Both the position numbers and the translations under genes were made by a program. The notes below the pieces were generated by a model. The model saw only the letters and a program-made list of their open reading frames with translations. It was not told the DNA's origin and did not search any database. DNA of 64,000 bases from an uncultured Oxalobacter sp. (GTDB lineage Bacteria > Pseudomonadota > Gammaproteobacteria > Burkholderiales > Burkholderiaceae_D), in the NCBI GenBank assembly GCA_934277985.1, contig CAKQWF010000003.1, forward strand, positions 248,001 through 312,000, given 5' to 3'. This document shows, piece by piece, positions 37,680 through 47,041 of this stretch. Position 1 is the first letter of the stretch; the number at the start of each line of letters is the position of its first letter.

Positions 37680-38846
37680 TTAACGCAAAGTATTGATAAA
37701 TCGTACCAAACCGGAGGCCAAATCTGCGTGGAGTGCCAATTTTTTCGCCCAGTCCCTGCCATACTGTTTCAATGATGGCAAAATTTCCAGAAATTTTTCT
37801 CCGTTTTCGTCGTCGCAGCACATCTCTCCAACCCCGTTCCATGCATACCAGAAATGCCGAACCGTTTCTGCATGCACCGCCGGCAAACCTGCCAGATAGC
37901 AATCGAGAAATGCATCGAGTTTGACACGATGGGCATCATCTTCCTGAGGATAGATATGCCAGACAAAAGGACGCGCTGCCCACTGTGCCCGGACAAACGA
38001 ATCCTCGCCACGGACGAAATTGAGGTCGCAAGACCATAACAGGCGGTCATAATCGGCCTGTGGCACCATCGGCAATATCCTGACGGTCAATGTTCCCTTG
38101 CGAAACTGTGTTCCGGCCTGCGCCGGCCGCTGCATGAACGACACCAACACGTCCGTCGCAACCCCTTCCGGTACCAGACAAACGATCTCATGGCCATACC
38201 GTCCGAAGAGATCGAACAATGAAAACACCGGCGCATCGGGATAACAGAAAAGTGAAACCAGCAGCGGACGTTTCGCACCGTCCGCCCTCTCCGGTGGCAA
38301 AAAACGGGCGATACCCGACGAATCGGTCTGCCATGCGTCACGCTCGTCGAACAAACCCGCTTCCCGTATCAGGCCACCGGTATTGCCGGCAAACCCCGGA
38401 AAATAAAAATATTTCGTCAATGGTATCCAGGACTGCGGCGAAGCCATGAGATGGCTCTCGCCGACCCATGATTCCGCACTCAGATATTCCAGATTGATCC
38501 AGACCGGCGCATGCAGTCTTTCCGCCATGCGTCGGACATATGATTCCGGCAAACGCGCGCCGAAACCTTCGATCACCACGTCGGGTATATCATCCGGCAA
38601 AAAAAACGGAAAGGCCTCAGGCCATAACATAACGGAAACACCGGAAACTTTCTGTTCAACCCTGTCTGGCAGGATTTCAGGACAGATTTTTTGCAAAACC
38701 TCCGGCTTGTCAATCCACAACCTGACACGAAAGCCGTATTCACCCGCCAACTGTCTGGCAAGACGCCAGCAAACCCCCGCATCACCGAAATTGTCGATAA
38801 CCTGACAAAACAGATCGAGCCGTTTTCCCGACGAATCCGTATACAT
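37680..38846 (-). CDS. earP: EF-P arginine rhamnosyltransferase EarP
   Basis: 388 residues, GT104 family. It uses dTDP-beta-L-rhamnose to rhamnosylate Arg32 of EF-P. The N-terminus DLFCQVIDNFGDAGVCWRLA carries two Asp (18 and 22) matching those important in known EarP. The donor-binding C-terminal signature is LNFVRGEDSFVRAQWAARPF then VWHIYPQEDDAHRVKLDAFL. Its target EF-P is the next gene and its donor pathway is encoded by rfbABCD 17 kb away in this window. Divergent EF-P modifiers (EpmA/B, YmfI) are excluded by sequence. Confidence 0.95.
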   Translation of the reverse strand: MYTDSSGKRLDLFCQVIDNFGDAGVCWRLARQLAGEYGFRVRLWIDKPEVLQKICPEILPDRVEQKVSGVSVMLWPEAFPFFLPDDIPDVVIEGFGARLPESYVRRMAERLHAPVWINLEYLSAESWVGESHLMASPQSWIPLTKYFYFPGFAGNTGGLIREAGLFDERDAWQTDSSGIARFLPPERADGAKRPLLVSLFCYPDAPVFSLFDLFGRYGHEIVCLVPEGVATDVLVSFMQRPAQAGTQFRKGTLTVRILPMVPQADYDRLLWSCDLNFVRGEDSFVRAQWAARPFVWHIYPQEDDAHRVKLDAFLDCYLAGLPAVHAETVRHFWYAWNGVGEMCCDDENGEKFLEILPSLKQYGRDWAKKLALHADLASGLVRFINTLR

Positions 38847-38874
38847 GTCAAATACCGAAGCTGGCGGTCATGCC

Positions 38875-39672
38875 TTATTCGGCTGCTTTCAACAGTGGCA
38901 ACATCTGTGCGAAGACCCGGGGCGTACCTGCCACGATATTTCCCGATTCCAGAAAACCGGATTCTCCGCCGAAGTCGGCCACGATACCGCCTGCCTCCGA
39001 TACCAGCAGCGAACCGGCAGCGATATCCCAGATATTGAGCGCCTTTTCGTAATAACCGTCATAGCGACCGCATGCCACATAAGCCAGATCCAGTGCAGCG
39101 GAACCCGGACGGCGAACAGCCTGGCAATTCATCGTCATGGTTTCGAACATACGCAGAAATTCCTTCAGCGCTTCGGGATTTTTCTTGCGGCCTGCAAAGC
39201 CCGTTCCGATCAGCGCCCTGGAAAGACGATCCGTTTTGCTGACACGGATACGGCGGTTGTTCAGAAAAGCACCTGCGCCCTTCGACGCGGTGAACAGATC
39301 GTTATGAACCGGATCGTAAATCACGCCCTGAGTGATCACACCGCGCTGGCGCAATGCGATCGATACACAATAGCAGGGAAAACCGTGCATGAAATTGGTC
39401 GTTCCATCGATCGGATCGATGATCCAGACATTTTCGCTTTCGTCATTCATGCCGTTCGAGGCACCCGATTCTTCAGCCAGAATGGCATGCGACGGATAGG
39501 CAGAAAGCAGCACATCGATGATCTTCGCCTCTGCAGCCTTGTCCACTTCCGTGACAAAATCGTTCTGTTCTTTCTGTTCGACAGCGATCTGTTCAAGATC
39601 GAATGAAGCGCGGTTGATGATCGTTCCGGCAAGGCGAGCCGCCTTTACCGCCGTATTAAGCATTGGTTGCAT
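38875..39672 (-). CDS. suhB: Inositol-1-monophosphatase family protein SuhB
   Basis: 265 residues from the ATG at 39672 ([20 protein letters not shown]), which matches the start of E. coli SuhB; the frame is open far upstream but that part is not protein-like. Metal-binding motifs are [40 protein letters not shown] and [19 protein letters not shown]. It hydrolyses inositol phosphates, and the E. coli protein also acts in rRNA transcription antitermination with NusA. Divergent from trmJ, a frequent arrangement. Confidence 0.93.
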   Translation of the reverse strand: MQPMLNTAVKAARLAGTIINRASFDLEQIAVEQKEQNDFVTEVDKAAEAKIIDVLLSAYPSHAILAEESGASNGMNDESENVWIIDPIDGTTNFMHGFPCYCVSIALRQRGVITQGVIYDPVHNDLFTASKGAGAFLNNRRIRVSKTDRLSRALIGTGFAGRKKNPEALKEFLRMFETMTMNCQAVRRPGSAALDLAYVACGRYDGYYEKALNIWDIAAGSLLVSEAGGIVADFGGESGFLESGNIVAGTPRVFAQMLPLLKAAE

Positions 39673-39816
39673 AGCGTATTCGTATAAAAACGTCACCGGC
39701 CATATCGGAAAAAAAGGCACAGTGTCATAATGATTCACCGAAAACGGACAAACCGGCAAAAAAACAGGACATGACCGGAATATGCCGTTTTGTTTTTCAT
39801 AAACTTTATATTGTAA

Positions 39817-40596
39817 ATGAACCTGCCAGAAACCGACACATCCATTTTTCACTCGTTGCGTTTTGTCCTTGTCGAAACCAGCCATCCCGGCAATGTCGGC
39901 GCGGCGGCACGCGCCATCAAAACCATGGGATTCCATCATCTTGTGCTGGTGCGTCCCCGCTTCGACAATGTTCTCACCCATGAGGAAGCCATTGCTTTCG
40001 CCAGCGGTGCCCAGGATATTCTGGAAAACGCGGAAATCGTCGACAACATTGAAAAAGCGCTGGACGGCTGCCGGTTCGCTGCTGCCGTATCGGCACGGTT
40101 ACGCGAATTCTCGCCCCCTGTCCTGACGCCGAGAAAATTTGCCGAAACCGTCTTGCCGGACGTGCGGATCAACTGTGCACTCGTCTTCGGAAACGAGCGC
40201 TATGGCTTGCCCAACGATGCCGTCGAATCCTGTCAGGCGCTCATCCACATTCCCGCCAACCCGGTTTACTCATCCCTCAATCTCGCACAGGCCGTTCAGG
40301 TTCTGGCTTATGAAAGCCGGATCGCACTACTGCGAAACGACACATCCGTAACGGAAAACAGCCCCGTCGGTTTCCATGGACAACCTGCATCCGTCGAACA
40401 GATTCACGGCATGCTGACTCATCTGGAAGAAGCGCTGACCGCCATCGGATTCCTGAATCCGGACAATCCAAAAAAACTGATGCCACGCCTCAAAAGGCTG
40501 TTTTCGCGAAGCGGTCTTGAAACGGAAGAAGTGAATATTCTGCGCGGCATCGCACGACAAATCGAAAAACGCCTGACTACCGGACAAAGGGAATGA
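39817..40596 (+). CDS. trmJ: tRNA (cytidine/uridine-32-2'-O)-methyltransferase TrmJ
   Basis: 259 residues, SPOUT (TrmH-like) enzyme modifying nucleotide 32 of tRNAs. Motif 1 is [20 protein letters not shown], motif 2 [20 protein letters not shown] and motif 3 [20 protein letters not shown], with the knot forming the SAM site. The C-terminal helical extension (residues ~180-259) is typical of TrmJ. It is divergent from suhB and its stop lies one base from the stop of convergent lexA. Confidence 0.93.
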   Translation: MNLPETDTSIFHSLRFVLVETSHPGNVGAAARAIKTMGFHHLVLVRPRFDNVLTHEEAIAFASGAQDILENAEIVDNIEKALDGCRFAAAVSARLREFSPPVLTPRKFAETVLPDVRINCALVFGNERYGLPNDAVESCQALIHIPANPVYSSLNLAQAVQVLAYESRIALLRNDTSVTENSPVGFHGQPASVEQIHGMLTHLEEALTAIGFLNPDNPKKLMPRLKRLFSRSGLETEEVNILRGIARQIEKRLTTGQRE

Positions 40597-40597
40597 A

Positions 40598-41236
40598 TCA
40601 CTGCCAGATACGCAACAGCCCGACAACCAGTCCTTCAATCCTGAAACCGTCCGCATCGGTATTGACCCGGATCGGTGCAAAGTCAGGATTTTCGGAAATC
40701 AGTTCGATCATCTGACCGGTCTTGCGGAACCGCTTGACCGTCACATCATCCCCCAGACGTGCCACAACAATCTGCCCGTTCCGAGCCTTTTCCGTTTTCC
40801 TGACAGCGACAAGATCACCTTCCAGAATACCGATATCGCGCATGGACAATCCCCTGACCTTCAACAAATAATCCGGTTTTTCCGAAAAAAGCGACGGATC
40901 CAGAAAATAGGTTTTCTCGACATGCTCCTGGGCCAGAATAGGCGAACCCGCCGCAACACGCCCGACAAGCGGAACCGCATACTGTTCCTGCTTCTGTGGT
41001 TCGGAAAGTGTTATCTTCCCCACGTCATGCAAAAGACGGATACCCCGTGAAATACCCGGAACCATTTCAATGACGCCTTTTCTTGCCAGCGCCTGCAAAT
41101 GTTCCTCTGCTGCATTGACGGACTTGAATCCCAGTTCGGCGGCGATTTCCGCGCGTGTCGGCGGGAACCCTGTCTTGTCGATCGACTGGACAATCAGTTC
41201 CAGAATTTCCTGTTGACGTGCGGTCAGCTTTATCAT
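40598..41236 (-). CDS. lexA: LexA repressor
   Basis: 212 residues. SOS-response repressor with an N-terminal winged helix ([20 protein letters not shown], recognition helix [16 protein letters not shown]) and a C-terminal self-cleaving domain. The cleavage bond is Ala96-Gly97 ([12 protein letters not shown]). The catalytic dyad is Ser131 ([11 protein letters not shown]) and Lys168 ([10 protein letters not shown]). Two candidate LexA boxes lie 39-72 bp upstream, consistent with autoregulation. Convergent with trmJ. Confidence 0.97.
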   Translation of the reverse strand: MIKLTARQQEILELIVQSIDKTGFPPTRAEIAAELGFKSVNAAEEHLQALARKGVIEMVPGISRGIRLLHDVGKITLSEPQKQEQYAVPLVGRVAAGSPILAQEHVEKTYFLDPSLFSEKPDYLLKVRGLSMRDIGILEGDLVAVRKTEKARNGQIVVARLGDDVTVKRFRKTGQMIELISENPDFAPIRVNTDADGFRIEGLVVGLLRIWQ

Positions 41237-41275
41237 AAGGCCCTCGTAAGAATGGAAACGACTGATAATATTTGA

Positions 41276-41291
41276 CTGGAAATTTTTATAG
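41276..41291. promoter_or_regulatory. Candidate distal half of tandem LexA box (degenerate)
   Basis: CTG-N10-TAG with an AT-rich core (CTGGAAATTTTTATAG), one base off the CTG-N10-CAG consensus. It starts exactly 17 bp from the second box, recalling the two operators of E. coli lexA. Confidence 0.5.
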
Positions 41292-41292
41292 T

Positions 41293-41308
41293 CTGTTCAT
41301 TTACCCAG
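41293..41308. promoter_or_regulatory. LexA (SOS) box upstream of lexA
   Basis: CTGTTCATTTACCCAG fits CTG-N10-CAG exactly and starts 57 bp upstream of the lexA start. The position supports autoregulation of lexA. Confidence 0.65.
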
Positions 41309-41390
41309 TATTTTAAAAGAGAAAGTGCTGTTTTTCCACCGATTCGACAGCGTTTTTCAGGAAACGCCAAACGGGCCGGTATAGCATATA

Positions 41391-41419
41391 TTGCCAATAA
41401 ATACGTAACGCGGTAAAAT
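41391..41419 (+). promoter_or_regulatory. Promoter of the rpsF-priB-rpsR-rplI operon
   Basis: TTGCCA (41391-41396), 17-bp spacer, TAAAAT (41414-41419), about 70 nt before rpsF. Placement is right for a ribosomal-protein operon with a structured leader. Confidence 0.65.
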
Positions 41420-41436
41420 TACAGGATTTTCTTCTT

Positions 41437-41464
41437 CCCGCACCTGACTTGACGCCGGGGCGGG
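41437..41464 (+). promoter_or_regulatory. Candidate S6:S18-binding leader hairpin
   Basis: In the rpsF leader, CCCGC (41437-41441) pairs with GCGGG (41460-41464), enclosing a loop that contains a CCG on its 3' side (41454-41456). Known S6:S18 autoregulatory leaders carry a conserved CCG in an internal loop above a stem. The inner helix is not clear here, so the match is tentative. Confidence 0.4.
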
Positions 41465-41491
41465 CTATTTTAACGTCCAAAAGGAGTATGC

Positions 41492-41869
41492 ATGCGTCAC
41501 TACGAAATCGTCTTTATCGTTCATCCTGACCAGAGCGAACAGGTTCCGGCCATGATCGAACGTTACAAAAACAATGTCACATCGCGCGGCGGAAAAATCC
41601 ATCGTGTTGAAGACTGGGGCCGCCGTCAGCTGGCCTACATGATCAACAAGTTCGCCAAGGCCCACTATGTTCTGATGAACATCGAATGCGACAGCGAAAC
41701 CCTGAATGAACTGGAAACCGCATTCAAGTTCAACGATGCCATTTTGCGTCATCTGACCGTCAAAATGAAACATGCTGAAACCGGTCCTTCCCCGATGATG
41801 AAATCGGCACAGAAGGAAGAATCCGCCAAGGCAGCACCTGCCTCGGCAGAACAGACCGCTTCAGCCTGA
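41492..41869 (+). CDS. rpsF: 30S ribosomal protein S6
   Basis: 125 residues. [20 protein letters not shown] and [20 protein letters not shown] are characteristic. The C-terminus has a Ser/Ala/Lys/Glu-rich tail (about residues 100-125). A strong ribosome site AAGGAG (41481-41486) precedes the ATG. First gene of the operon with priB, rpsR and rplI. Confidence 0.97.
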   Translation: MRHYEIVFIVHPDQSEQVPAMIERYKNNVTSRGGKIHRVEDWGRRQLAYMINKFAKAHYVLMNIECDSETLNELETAFKFNDAILRHLTVKMKHAETGPSPMMKSAQKEESAKAAPASAEQTASA

Positions 41870-41892
41870 CAAAACCGCGACAGGAGAATTCC

Positions 41893-42195
41893 CTGACTGC
41901 TGAAAACCGCCTCCGGCTGACTGCCAGAATCATCGAACGCGAAGCGCTGCGATACACTCCGGCAGGCATACCGGTCATCGCAACCCGATTGTGGCATCGT
42001 TCCCAACAGTGGGAAGCGGAAATCGGCCGGAACGTCGAATTCGAAATACCTGCCATCGTGATCGGCGATATTTCGGAATCGTTTGCAAAACTGGAAACCG
42101 GTCCGTTTTACCATTTCACGGGTTTTCTGGCGGCAAAAAGTCTCAAAAGCAGGAATCTTCTGTTTCATATCACCGGCTTTTCATCGATTGAATAG
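41893..42195 (+). CDS. priB: Primosomal replication protein N (PriB), CTG start
   Basis: 100 residues. PriB binds single-stranded DNA and helps PriA restart stalled forks. No ATG, GTG or TTG gives a full-length protein. A CTG at 41893 sits 6 nt after AGGAG (41882-41886) and begins [20 protein letters not shown], which matches PriB starts. The rest ([45 protein letters not shown]) covers the OB-fold. Position between rpsF and rpsR is the classic locus. Callers limited to common starts would report only the last 68 residues. Confidence 0.88.
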   Translation: MTAENRLRLTARIIEREALRYTPAGIPVIATRLWHRSQQWEAEIGRNVEFEIPAIVIGDISESFAKLETGPFYHFTGFLAAKSLKSRNLLFHITGFSSIE

Positions 42196-42224
42196 GCCAA
42201 ACCTTTTATATACAGGAGCCGAAA

Positions 42225-42509
42225 ATGGCATTTGGTAAAAAATTCGACAAGAACAAAAACAAGGACAAACGCAAACAGCAGAACCCGCTGTTCAAACGCA
42301 AGAAATTCTGCCGTTTCACCGTAGCCAACGTAGAACAGATCGACTACAAGGATATCGATACCCTGAAAGATTTCATCCAGGAAAACTGCAAGATCATGCC
42401 GGCTCGCCTGACGGGCACCAAGGCACACTATCAGCGCCAGCTGGACACGGCCATCAAGCGCGCCCGTTTCCTGGCTCTGCTGCCATACACTTCCCTGCAT
42501 TCCGCCTGA
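42225..42509 (+). CDS. rpsR: 30S ribosomal protein S18
   Basis: 94 residues with a Lys-rich N-terminus ([15 protein letters not shown]). The conserved core is [40 protein letters not shown] and [20 protein letters not shown]. Binds S6 in the 30S platform. Preceded by AGGAG and followed by rplI. Confidence 0.97.
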   Translation: MAFGKKFDKNKNKDKRKQQNPLFKRKKFCRFTVANVEQIDYKDIDTLKDFIQENCKIMPARLTGTKAHYQRQLDTAIKRARFLALLPYTSLHSA

Positions 42510-42546
42510 TTTTTGCCGGTCAATCTAAAGAATATTGGAGAAAAAA

Positions 42547-42999
42547 ATGCAAGTTATTTTGTTGGAAAAAGTCGGCAATCTCGGCAATCTGGGTGATGTC
42601 GTCAAGGTCAAGGACGGCTATGCACGCAACTTCCTGATTCCGCAGCGTATGGCACGCCGTGCAACCGCCGCAGCCATCGAAGAATTCGAAGCGAAACGCG
42701 CCGAACTGGAAAAAGCAGCTGCCGAAAAACTGGCCAATGCCCAGGCACAGGGCGAAAAACTGGAAGGTCTGACCGTCCAGATTCTGCAGAAATCGGGCGT
42801 CGACGGTCGTCTGTTCGGTTCCGTCACCAACTTCGACATCGCCGAAGCGCTTACCAAACAAGGCTTCGACATCCACAAGGCTCAGGTTCGCCTGCCACAG
42901 GGTCCGTTCAAGACTGTTGGGGACTTCCCTGTTTCCATCGCACTGCATTCCGACGTCGTTGTCGATATCACGGTTTCCGTACTCGGCGAACACATCTGA
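42547..42999 (+). CDS. rplI: 50S ribosomal protein L9
   Basis: 150 residues. [20 protein letters not shown] and [20 protein letters not shown] are the L9 signature; the C-terminal domain follows after the long helix ([20 protein letters not shown]). The ATG at 42547 has GGAG at 42537-42540; an in-frame upstream GAG-AAA extension has no support. Last gene of the operon; terminator at 43021-43048. Confidence 0.97.
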   Translation: MQVILLEKVGNLGNLGDVVKVKDGYARNFLIPQRMARRATAAAIEEFEAKRAELEKAAAEKLANAQAQGEKLEGLTVQILQKSGVDGRLFGSVTNFDIAEALTKQGFDIHKAQVRLPQGPFKTVGDFPVSIALHSDVVVDITVSVLGEHI

Positions 43000-43020
43000 C
43001 CGGTTTGCATTCCTTGTCAG

Positions 43021-43048
43021 AAATCCCGGGATATTCCCGGGATTTTTT
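43021..43048 (+). terminator. Rho-independent terminator after rplI
   Basis: Perfect 10-bp stem AAATCCCGGG (43021-43030) with 43036-43045, 5-nt loop and seven T. Ends the ribosomal-protein operon. Confidence 0.9.
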
Positions 43049-43130
43049 TGCAGGAATTGCCCCCAGCTATCCATCAACAGGTACGACATGACACATCTTC
43101 GCTTCCTGTCATACCAATACCGCTCATACA

Positions 43131-43166
43131 AAAAAACGCCATACGGTATCTGTATGGCGTTTTTTT
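43131..43166. terminator. Bidirectional terminator between rplI and usp genes
   Basis: Stem ACGCCATAC (43136-43144) with 43152-43160 around a 7-nt loop, flanked by A and T runs on both sides. Suits termination of the convergent usp gene and is a second stop for the rplI operon. Confidence 0.85.
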
Positions 43167-43183
43167 GTTAAAGAAAAATACGA

Positions 43184-43642
43184 TTATTTTTTCTTGCGGA
43201 TATGGTGAACCAGTACCGGAATCTGGCACAGGTTCAGCACCTTGGTCGTCACACTCCCCAACAGCAGCTGTCCGAGTCCGGAACGGCCATGTGACCCCAT
43301 GAAAATCAGGTCGCAATTCTGTTCCTTCGCCGCATCGGCAATGGCAGAACCCGCCGAATTGGAAAACAGCACAATACTCGAAAAAGGAACACCGGCCTGT
43401 TTTGCCGCTTCCTGTACCGGCTGAAGATATTCCATGCCGACCTTGCGCATCATCGAATCATATTCTTCCTCGATCGGATACGTAGGCGGAATGATTTCGA
43501 CGTATACCGGGTACTGGTACTCAGGCGCGACATACACACCGACCACCTCGGATTTGTTGTCCGCCGCAAAAGCGACACCTTCGAGCGCTGCGGCAGTTGA
43601 AAGTTCCGAACCGTCAGTCGGAATCATGATTTTATTGAACAT
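43184..43642 (-). CDS. Universal stress protein UspA family
   Basis: 152 residues, one Usp domain. The start MFNKIMIPTDGSELSTAAAL and the ATP-binding signature GSHGRSGLGQLLLGSVTTKV (G-2x-G-9x-G-S) place it in the ATP-binding class. Usp proteins respond to starvation and stress; the specific role here is unknown. It stands where thrC often follows hom in Burkholderiales, but it is not coupled to hom. Confidence 0.92.
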   Translation of the reverse strand: MFNKIMIPTDGSELSTAAALEGVAFAADNKSEVVGVYVAPEYQYPVYVEIIPPTYPIEEEYDSMMRKVGMEYLQPVQEAAKQAGVPFSSIVLFSNSAGSAIADAAKEQNCDLIFMGSHGRSGLGQLLLGSVTTKVLNLCQIPVLVHHIRKKK

Positions 43643-43740
43643 GGCTATCTCCCAAAGAAACTGCTGGAAAGAATATTGGCATACCGTTACCGGCTGTCAG
43701 CCAATCCAGAACCTTCTGTTAGACTAATTTAAGAATGACA

Positions 43741-45051
43741 TTACATCAATTCCTCAAGTCGTATTTTCGTCACTTTTCCCATCACCGTTGACAATTTTTC
43801 CACTTTTTCGATGGCAGCATTCATATTCTTTTCCTGCGTCATATGCGTCAGGATGATGATATCGACCAGCGTTTCTCCTTCCATCGGTTCCTTTTGCAGG
43901 AAAGCATCGATGGAAATTTTCAGGTCGGCCAGAATACGCGTGATATCCGCCAGAACCCCTGGCTGATCCTTGACCTGCATTCTCAGGTAATAACTGGTAG
44001 TGACTTCCGACATCGGCAGAATCGGCGTATTCGTCAGTGCATCCGGCTGGAATGCCAGATGGGGAACGCGATGCTCCGGATCGACCGATTCCAGACGGGC
44101 GATATCGACCAGATCGGCGATCACGGCGGATGCCGTCGGTTCGGAACCTGCACCCTTGCCGTAATACAGGGAAGCGCCGACCGCATCGCTGTTGACCAGT
44201 ACGGCATTCATCGCGCCTTCCACGTTGGCGATCAGACGTTTGGACGGAATCAGCGTCGGATGGACACGCAATTCGATACCGTTTTTCATCCGTTTGGTGA
44301 TACCCAGCAACTTGATACGATACCCAAGCTGTTCGGCATACTTGATATCGATAGCCTCCAGGTGCGTAATCCCCTCGACATAGGCCTTGTCGAACTGGAC
44401 AGGAATACCGAACGCCAGCGACGACATAATCGTGACCTTGTGTGCGGCATCGAACCCTTCAATATCGAAAGTCGGATCGGATTCGGCATAACCGAGTTCC
44501 TGCGCATTTTTCAGAACCGTATCGAAATCCAGTCCTTTTTCGCGCATTTCCGACAAAATGAAATTGGTCGTACCGTTGATGATGCCGGCGATCCATTCGA
44601 TCCGGTTGGCAGTCAACCCTTCACGCAATGCCTTGATGATCGGAATACCGCCAGCAACGGCAGCCTCGAACGCGACGATCACCTTCCTGTTTTGCGCCGC
44701 CTCGAAAATTTCATTGCCATGCAAAGCCAGCAATGCCTTGTTGGCCGTCACGACATGCTTGCCGTTGGCGATGGCTTTCAGAACGAAATCCTTTGCGACA
44801 TCGTAGCCGCCGATCAGTTCCACCACGATATCGATATCGGGATTGTTCACCAGCAGATTGCCGTCCGACACGACCTCGCAATCGCCATTGACGATCTTGC
44901 GTGCCATCTCCACATTGCGGTCGGCAACCATGACGACCTCTATGTTCCGACCGGCACGCCCCCTGATTTCTTTCTGATTCCGTTTCAGTACATTGAAGGT
45001 ACCGGAACCGACGGTTCCCAATCCCAGAATTCCAACTTTAACCGGCTTCAT
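43741..45051 (-). CDS. hom: Homoserine dehydrogenase
   Basis: 436 residues. It reduces aspartate semialdehyde to homoserine for Thr and Met synthesis. N-terminal NAD(P) motif is VGILGLGTVGSGTFNVLKRN; the catalytic region includes NGTTNFILSEMREKGLDFDT and GYAESDPTFDIEGFDAAHK with the conserved Asp-Lys pair. A C-terminal ACT domain (YYLRMQVKDQPGVLADITRI) suggests feedback by threonine. It lies 42 bp downstream of the alaA-like gene. thrC is not adjacent. Confidence 0.97.
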   Translation of the reverse strand: MKPVKVGILGLGTVGSGTFNVLKRNQKEIRGRAGRNIEVVMVADRNVEMARKIVNGDCEVVSDGNLLVNNPDIDIVVELIGGYDVAKDFVLKAIANGKHVVTANKALLALHGNEIFEAAQNRKVIVAFEAAVAGGIPIIKALREGLTANRIEWIAGIINGTTNFILSEMREKGLDFDTVLKNAQELGYAESDPTFDIEGFDAAHKVTIMSSLAFGIPVQFDKAYVEGITHLEAIDIKYAEQLGYRIKLLGITKRMKNGIELRVHPTLIPSKRLIANVEGAMNAVLVNSDAVGASLYYGKGAGSEPTASAVIADLVDIARLESVDPEHRVPHLAFQPDALTNTPILPMSEVTTSYYLRMQVKDQPGVLADITRILADLKISIDAFLQKEPMEGETLVDIIILTHMTQEKNMNAAIEKVEKLSTVMGKVTKIRLEELM

Positions 45052-45093
45052 ATTTCCTTTTTTACCAAATTTCCCTGTTTACCAAATGATATT

Positions 45094-46380
45094 TCAAACG
45101 ACTCTCAGTTCCTTTTCCTGACGGATTTTCCCGTACTTTTTCATCGCCAGTTCCTCGGTGCCGAACTTGCGGCGATAGTATTCCAGGAAACGGGCGATAC
45201 GCTCGATGGCATGCGTCAAATCATCCGAATTCGGCAGGAACACCACCCTGAAATGGTCCGGAGCAATCCAGTTGAATCCCGTACCCTGGACAATCAGAAC
45301 CTTTTCCCTTTCCAGCAATTCATAAGCGAACTGCTTGTCATCCTGAATCGGATAAATTTCCGGATCCAGTCTCGGGAACATGTAAAGCGACGCTTTCGCC
45401 TTGACGCAAGTCACGCCCGGAATTTCCGTCAGCAACTTGTGCGCCAGATCGCGTTGCCGCGCCAGTCTTCCACCGGGCGCGACCAGATCGTTGATACTCT
45501 GGTAACCGCCCAGTGCCGTCTGGATGGCGAACTGCCCCGGTACATTCGAACACAACCGCATGGAAGCGAGCATATCCAGACCGACGATATAGTCACGGGC
45601 ATATTTTTTCTCGCCTGAAACGACCATCCAGCCGACACGATAGCCGCAGGAACGGTAATTTTTCGACAAGCCGTTCATGGTGATGAACAGCACATCGTTG
45701 GCGAGCGAAGCCATCGACGTATGCGTGACACCATCGTACAGACACTTGTCGTAGATTTCATCGGCGAACACGATCAGCTGATGTTCACGTGCCAGATCGA
45801 CGATTTTTTTCAACAATTCGTCTGGATACAGCGCACCGGTCGGATTGTTCGGATTGATGACGACGATCGCCTTCGTATGCGGCGTGATTTTCGATTCGAT
45901 ATCGGCGATATCCGGCATCCAGTCGTTTTCCTCGTCGCACAGATAATGCACGGCCTTGCCGCCCGCCAGCGTGACCGCCGCCGTCCACAACGGATAATCC
46001 GGCGTCGGTACCAGCACTTCGTCACCGTTGTCCAGAAGCGCCTGCATACTCATGACAATCAGCTCGGAAGCGCCGTTGCCGATATAAATATCGTCGATCG
46101 TCACACCCTTGATATTTTTCTGCTGCGTGTACTGCATAATCGCTTTCCGGGACGCGAACATGCCTTTGGAATCGGAATACGGCGCGGCATTGAGCATATT
46201 CTTGATCATATCGCGCACGATTTCGTCAGGCGGTTCGAAACCGAACGCACCGACATTGCCGATGTTCAGTTTGATGATTTTCTGGCCTTCCGCTTCCATT
46301 TGCCGCGCTCTTTCCAGAACGGGTCCGCGTATGTCATAACAAACATTTGCCAGCTTTTTCGATTTGTTGATAAGGTGCAT
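45094..46380 (-). CDS. alaA: Alanine transaminase (AlaA-type PLP aminotransferase)
   Basis: 428 residues. Class I/II PLP aminotransferase with KLNIGNVGAFGFEPPDEIVR, VINPNNPTGALYPDELLKK, FADEIYDKCLYDG and the PLP-lysine site FITMNGLSKNYRSCGYRVGW. The N-terminus (MHLINKSKKLANVCYDIRGP) and C-terminus (KFGTEELAMKKYG) match AlaA/AlaT-type pyruvate-glutamate transaminases. It precedes hom, as is common in betaproteobacteria, and probably shares its transcript. Confidence 0.9.
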   Translation of the reverse strand: MHLINKSKKLANVCYDIRGPVLERARQMEAEGQKIIKLNIGNVGAFGFEPPDEIVRDMIKNMLNAAPYSDSKGMFASRKAIMQYTQQKNIKGVTIDDIYIGNGASELIVMSMQALLDNGDEVLVPTPDYPLWTAAVTLAGGKAVHYLCDEENDWMPDIADIESKITPHTKAIVVINPNNPTGALYPDELLKKIVDLAREHQLIVFADEIYDKCLYDGVTHTSMASLANDVLFITMNGLSKNYRSCGYRVGWMVVSGEKKYARDYIVGLDMLASMRLCSNVPGQFAIQTALGGYQSINDLVAPGGRLARQRDLAHKLLTEIPGVTCVKAKASLYMFPRLDPEIYPIQDDKQFAYELLEREKVLIVQGTGFNWIAPDHFRVVFLPNSDDLTHAIERIARFLEYYRRKFGTEELAMKKYGKIRQEKELRVV

Positions 46381-46547
46381 TTTGTGCTCCCGGAATATGT
46401 TTAAGGATGGTGCCCTTCGATACCAGACAATATATCATTCTGATTCATACCCGACACTGAATCAAGACTGAAACCACTAAATGAATAAGCCTATCACTTT
46501 ATGACCGTTTAGGTAAGCAAAAAAAGCATGAGGCGCTATCAGGCCGC

Positions 46548-46949
46548 ATGCCACACAATATCATTATGAAGATCGAACCCGAACAAACCGCATTGCATCA
46601 AGGCATTTCCGCATACGATGACCATCAAATCGTGATTGCCGGCCGCGCATACCGGCACAGCCTGCTCGCCATGCCCGGCATGATGCCCGTCCACTGGCCG
46701 GTCACAGCCTTCGACACACTCACGATAGACGAACTGATCGCGCTGAAAGCCCTGCGCCCCGACATCATCATACTCGGTACCGGCCGCCACACACGGCAAC
46801 TTCCCGGCGACTGGATTTTCACCCTGCTCAAACACGGCCTCATCATCGAATGCATGAACAACCGCGCCGCCTGCGGCACCTGCAACCTCATGCTCGCCGA
46901 GGAACGGAATGTCCTGCTGGCGCTCGTCATGGATGAGATAAATCCATGA
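46548..46949 (+). CDS. Mth938-like domain protein (DUF498)
   Basis: 133 residues; an ATG at 46566 would give 127. The fold family (NDUFAF3-like in mitochondria) is recognised from IIILGTGRHTRQLPGDWIFT followed by LIIECMNNRAACGTCNLMLA. Eukaryotic relatives assist complex I assembly; bacterial roles are unknown. It is 92 bp upstream of the Bcp peroxiredoxin gene on the same strand, an association I believe is frequent in betaproteobacteria. Confidence 0.85.
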   Translation: MPHNIIMKIEPEQTALHQGISAYDDHQIVIAGRAYRHSLLAMPGMMPVHWPVTAFDTLTIDELIALKALRPDIIILGTGRHTRQLPGDWIFTLLKHGLIIECMNNRAACGTCNLMLAEERNVLLALVMDEINP

Positions 46950-47041
46950 AAAACGGTTACACTTCCATCATACTGTTTCACACGATGCAAAGTATCCGAA
47001 CAGATACCGACACTGCAGAAAAACAAAAAGAGAAAACAACC

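Noticed and set aside
43643..43740. Expected thrC after hom
   Set aside because: No threonine synthase is present between hom and the usp gene; only a short intergenic stretch is seen.
43843..45618. 591-codon open frame antisense to hom and alaA
   Set aside because: It spans two real genes on the other strand and has no domain signature.
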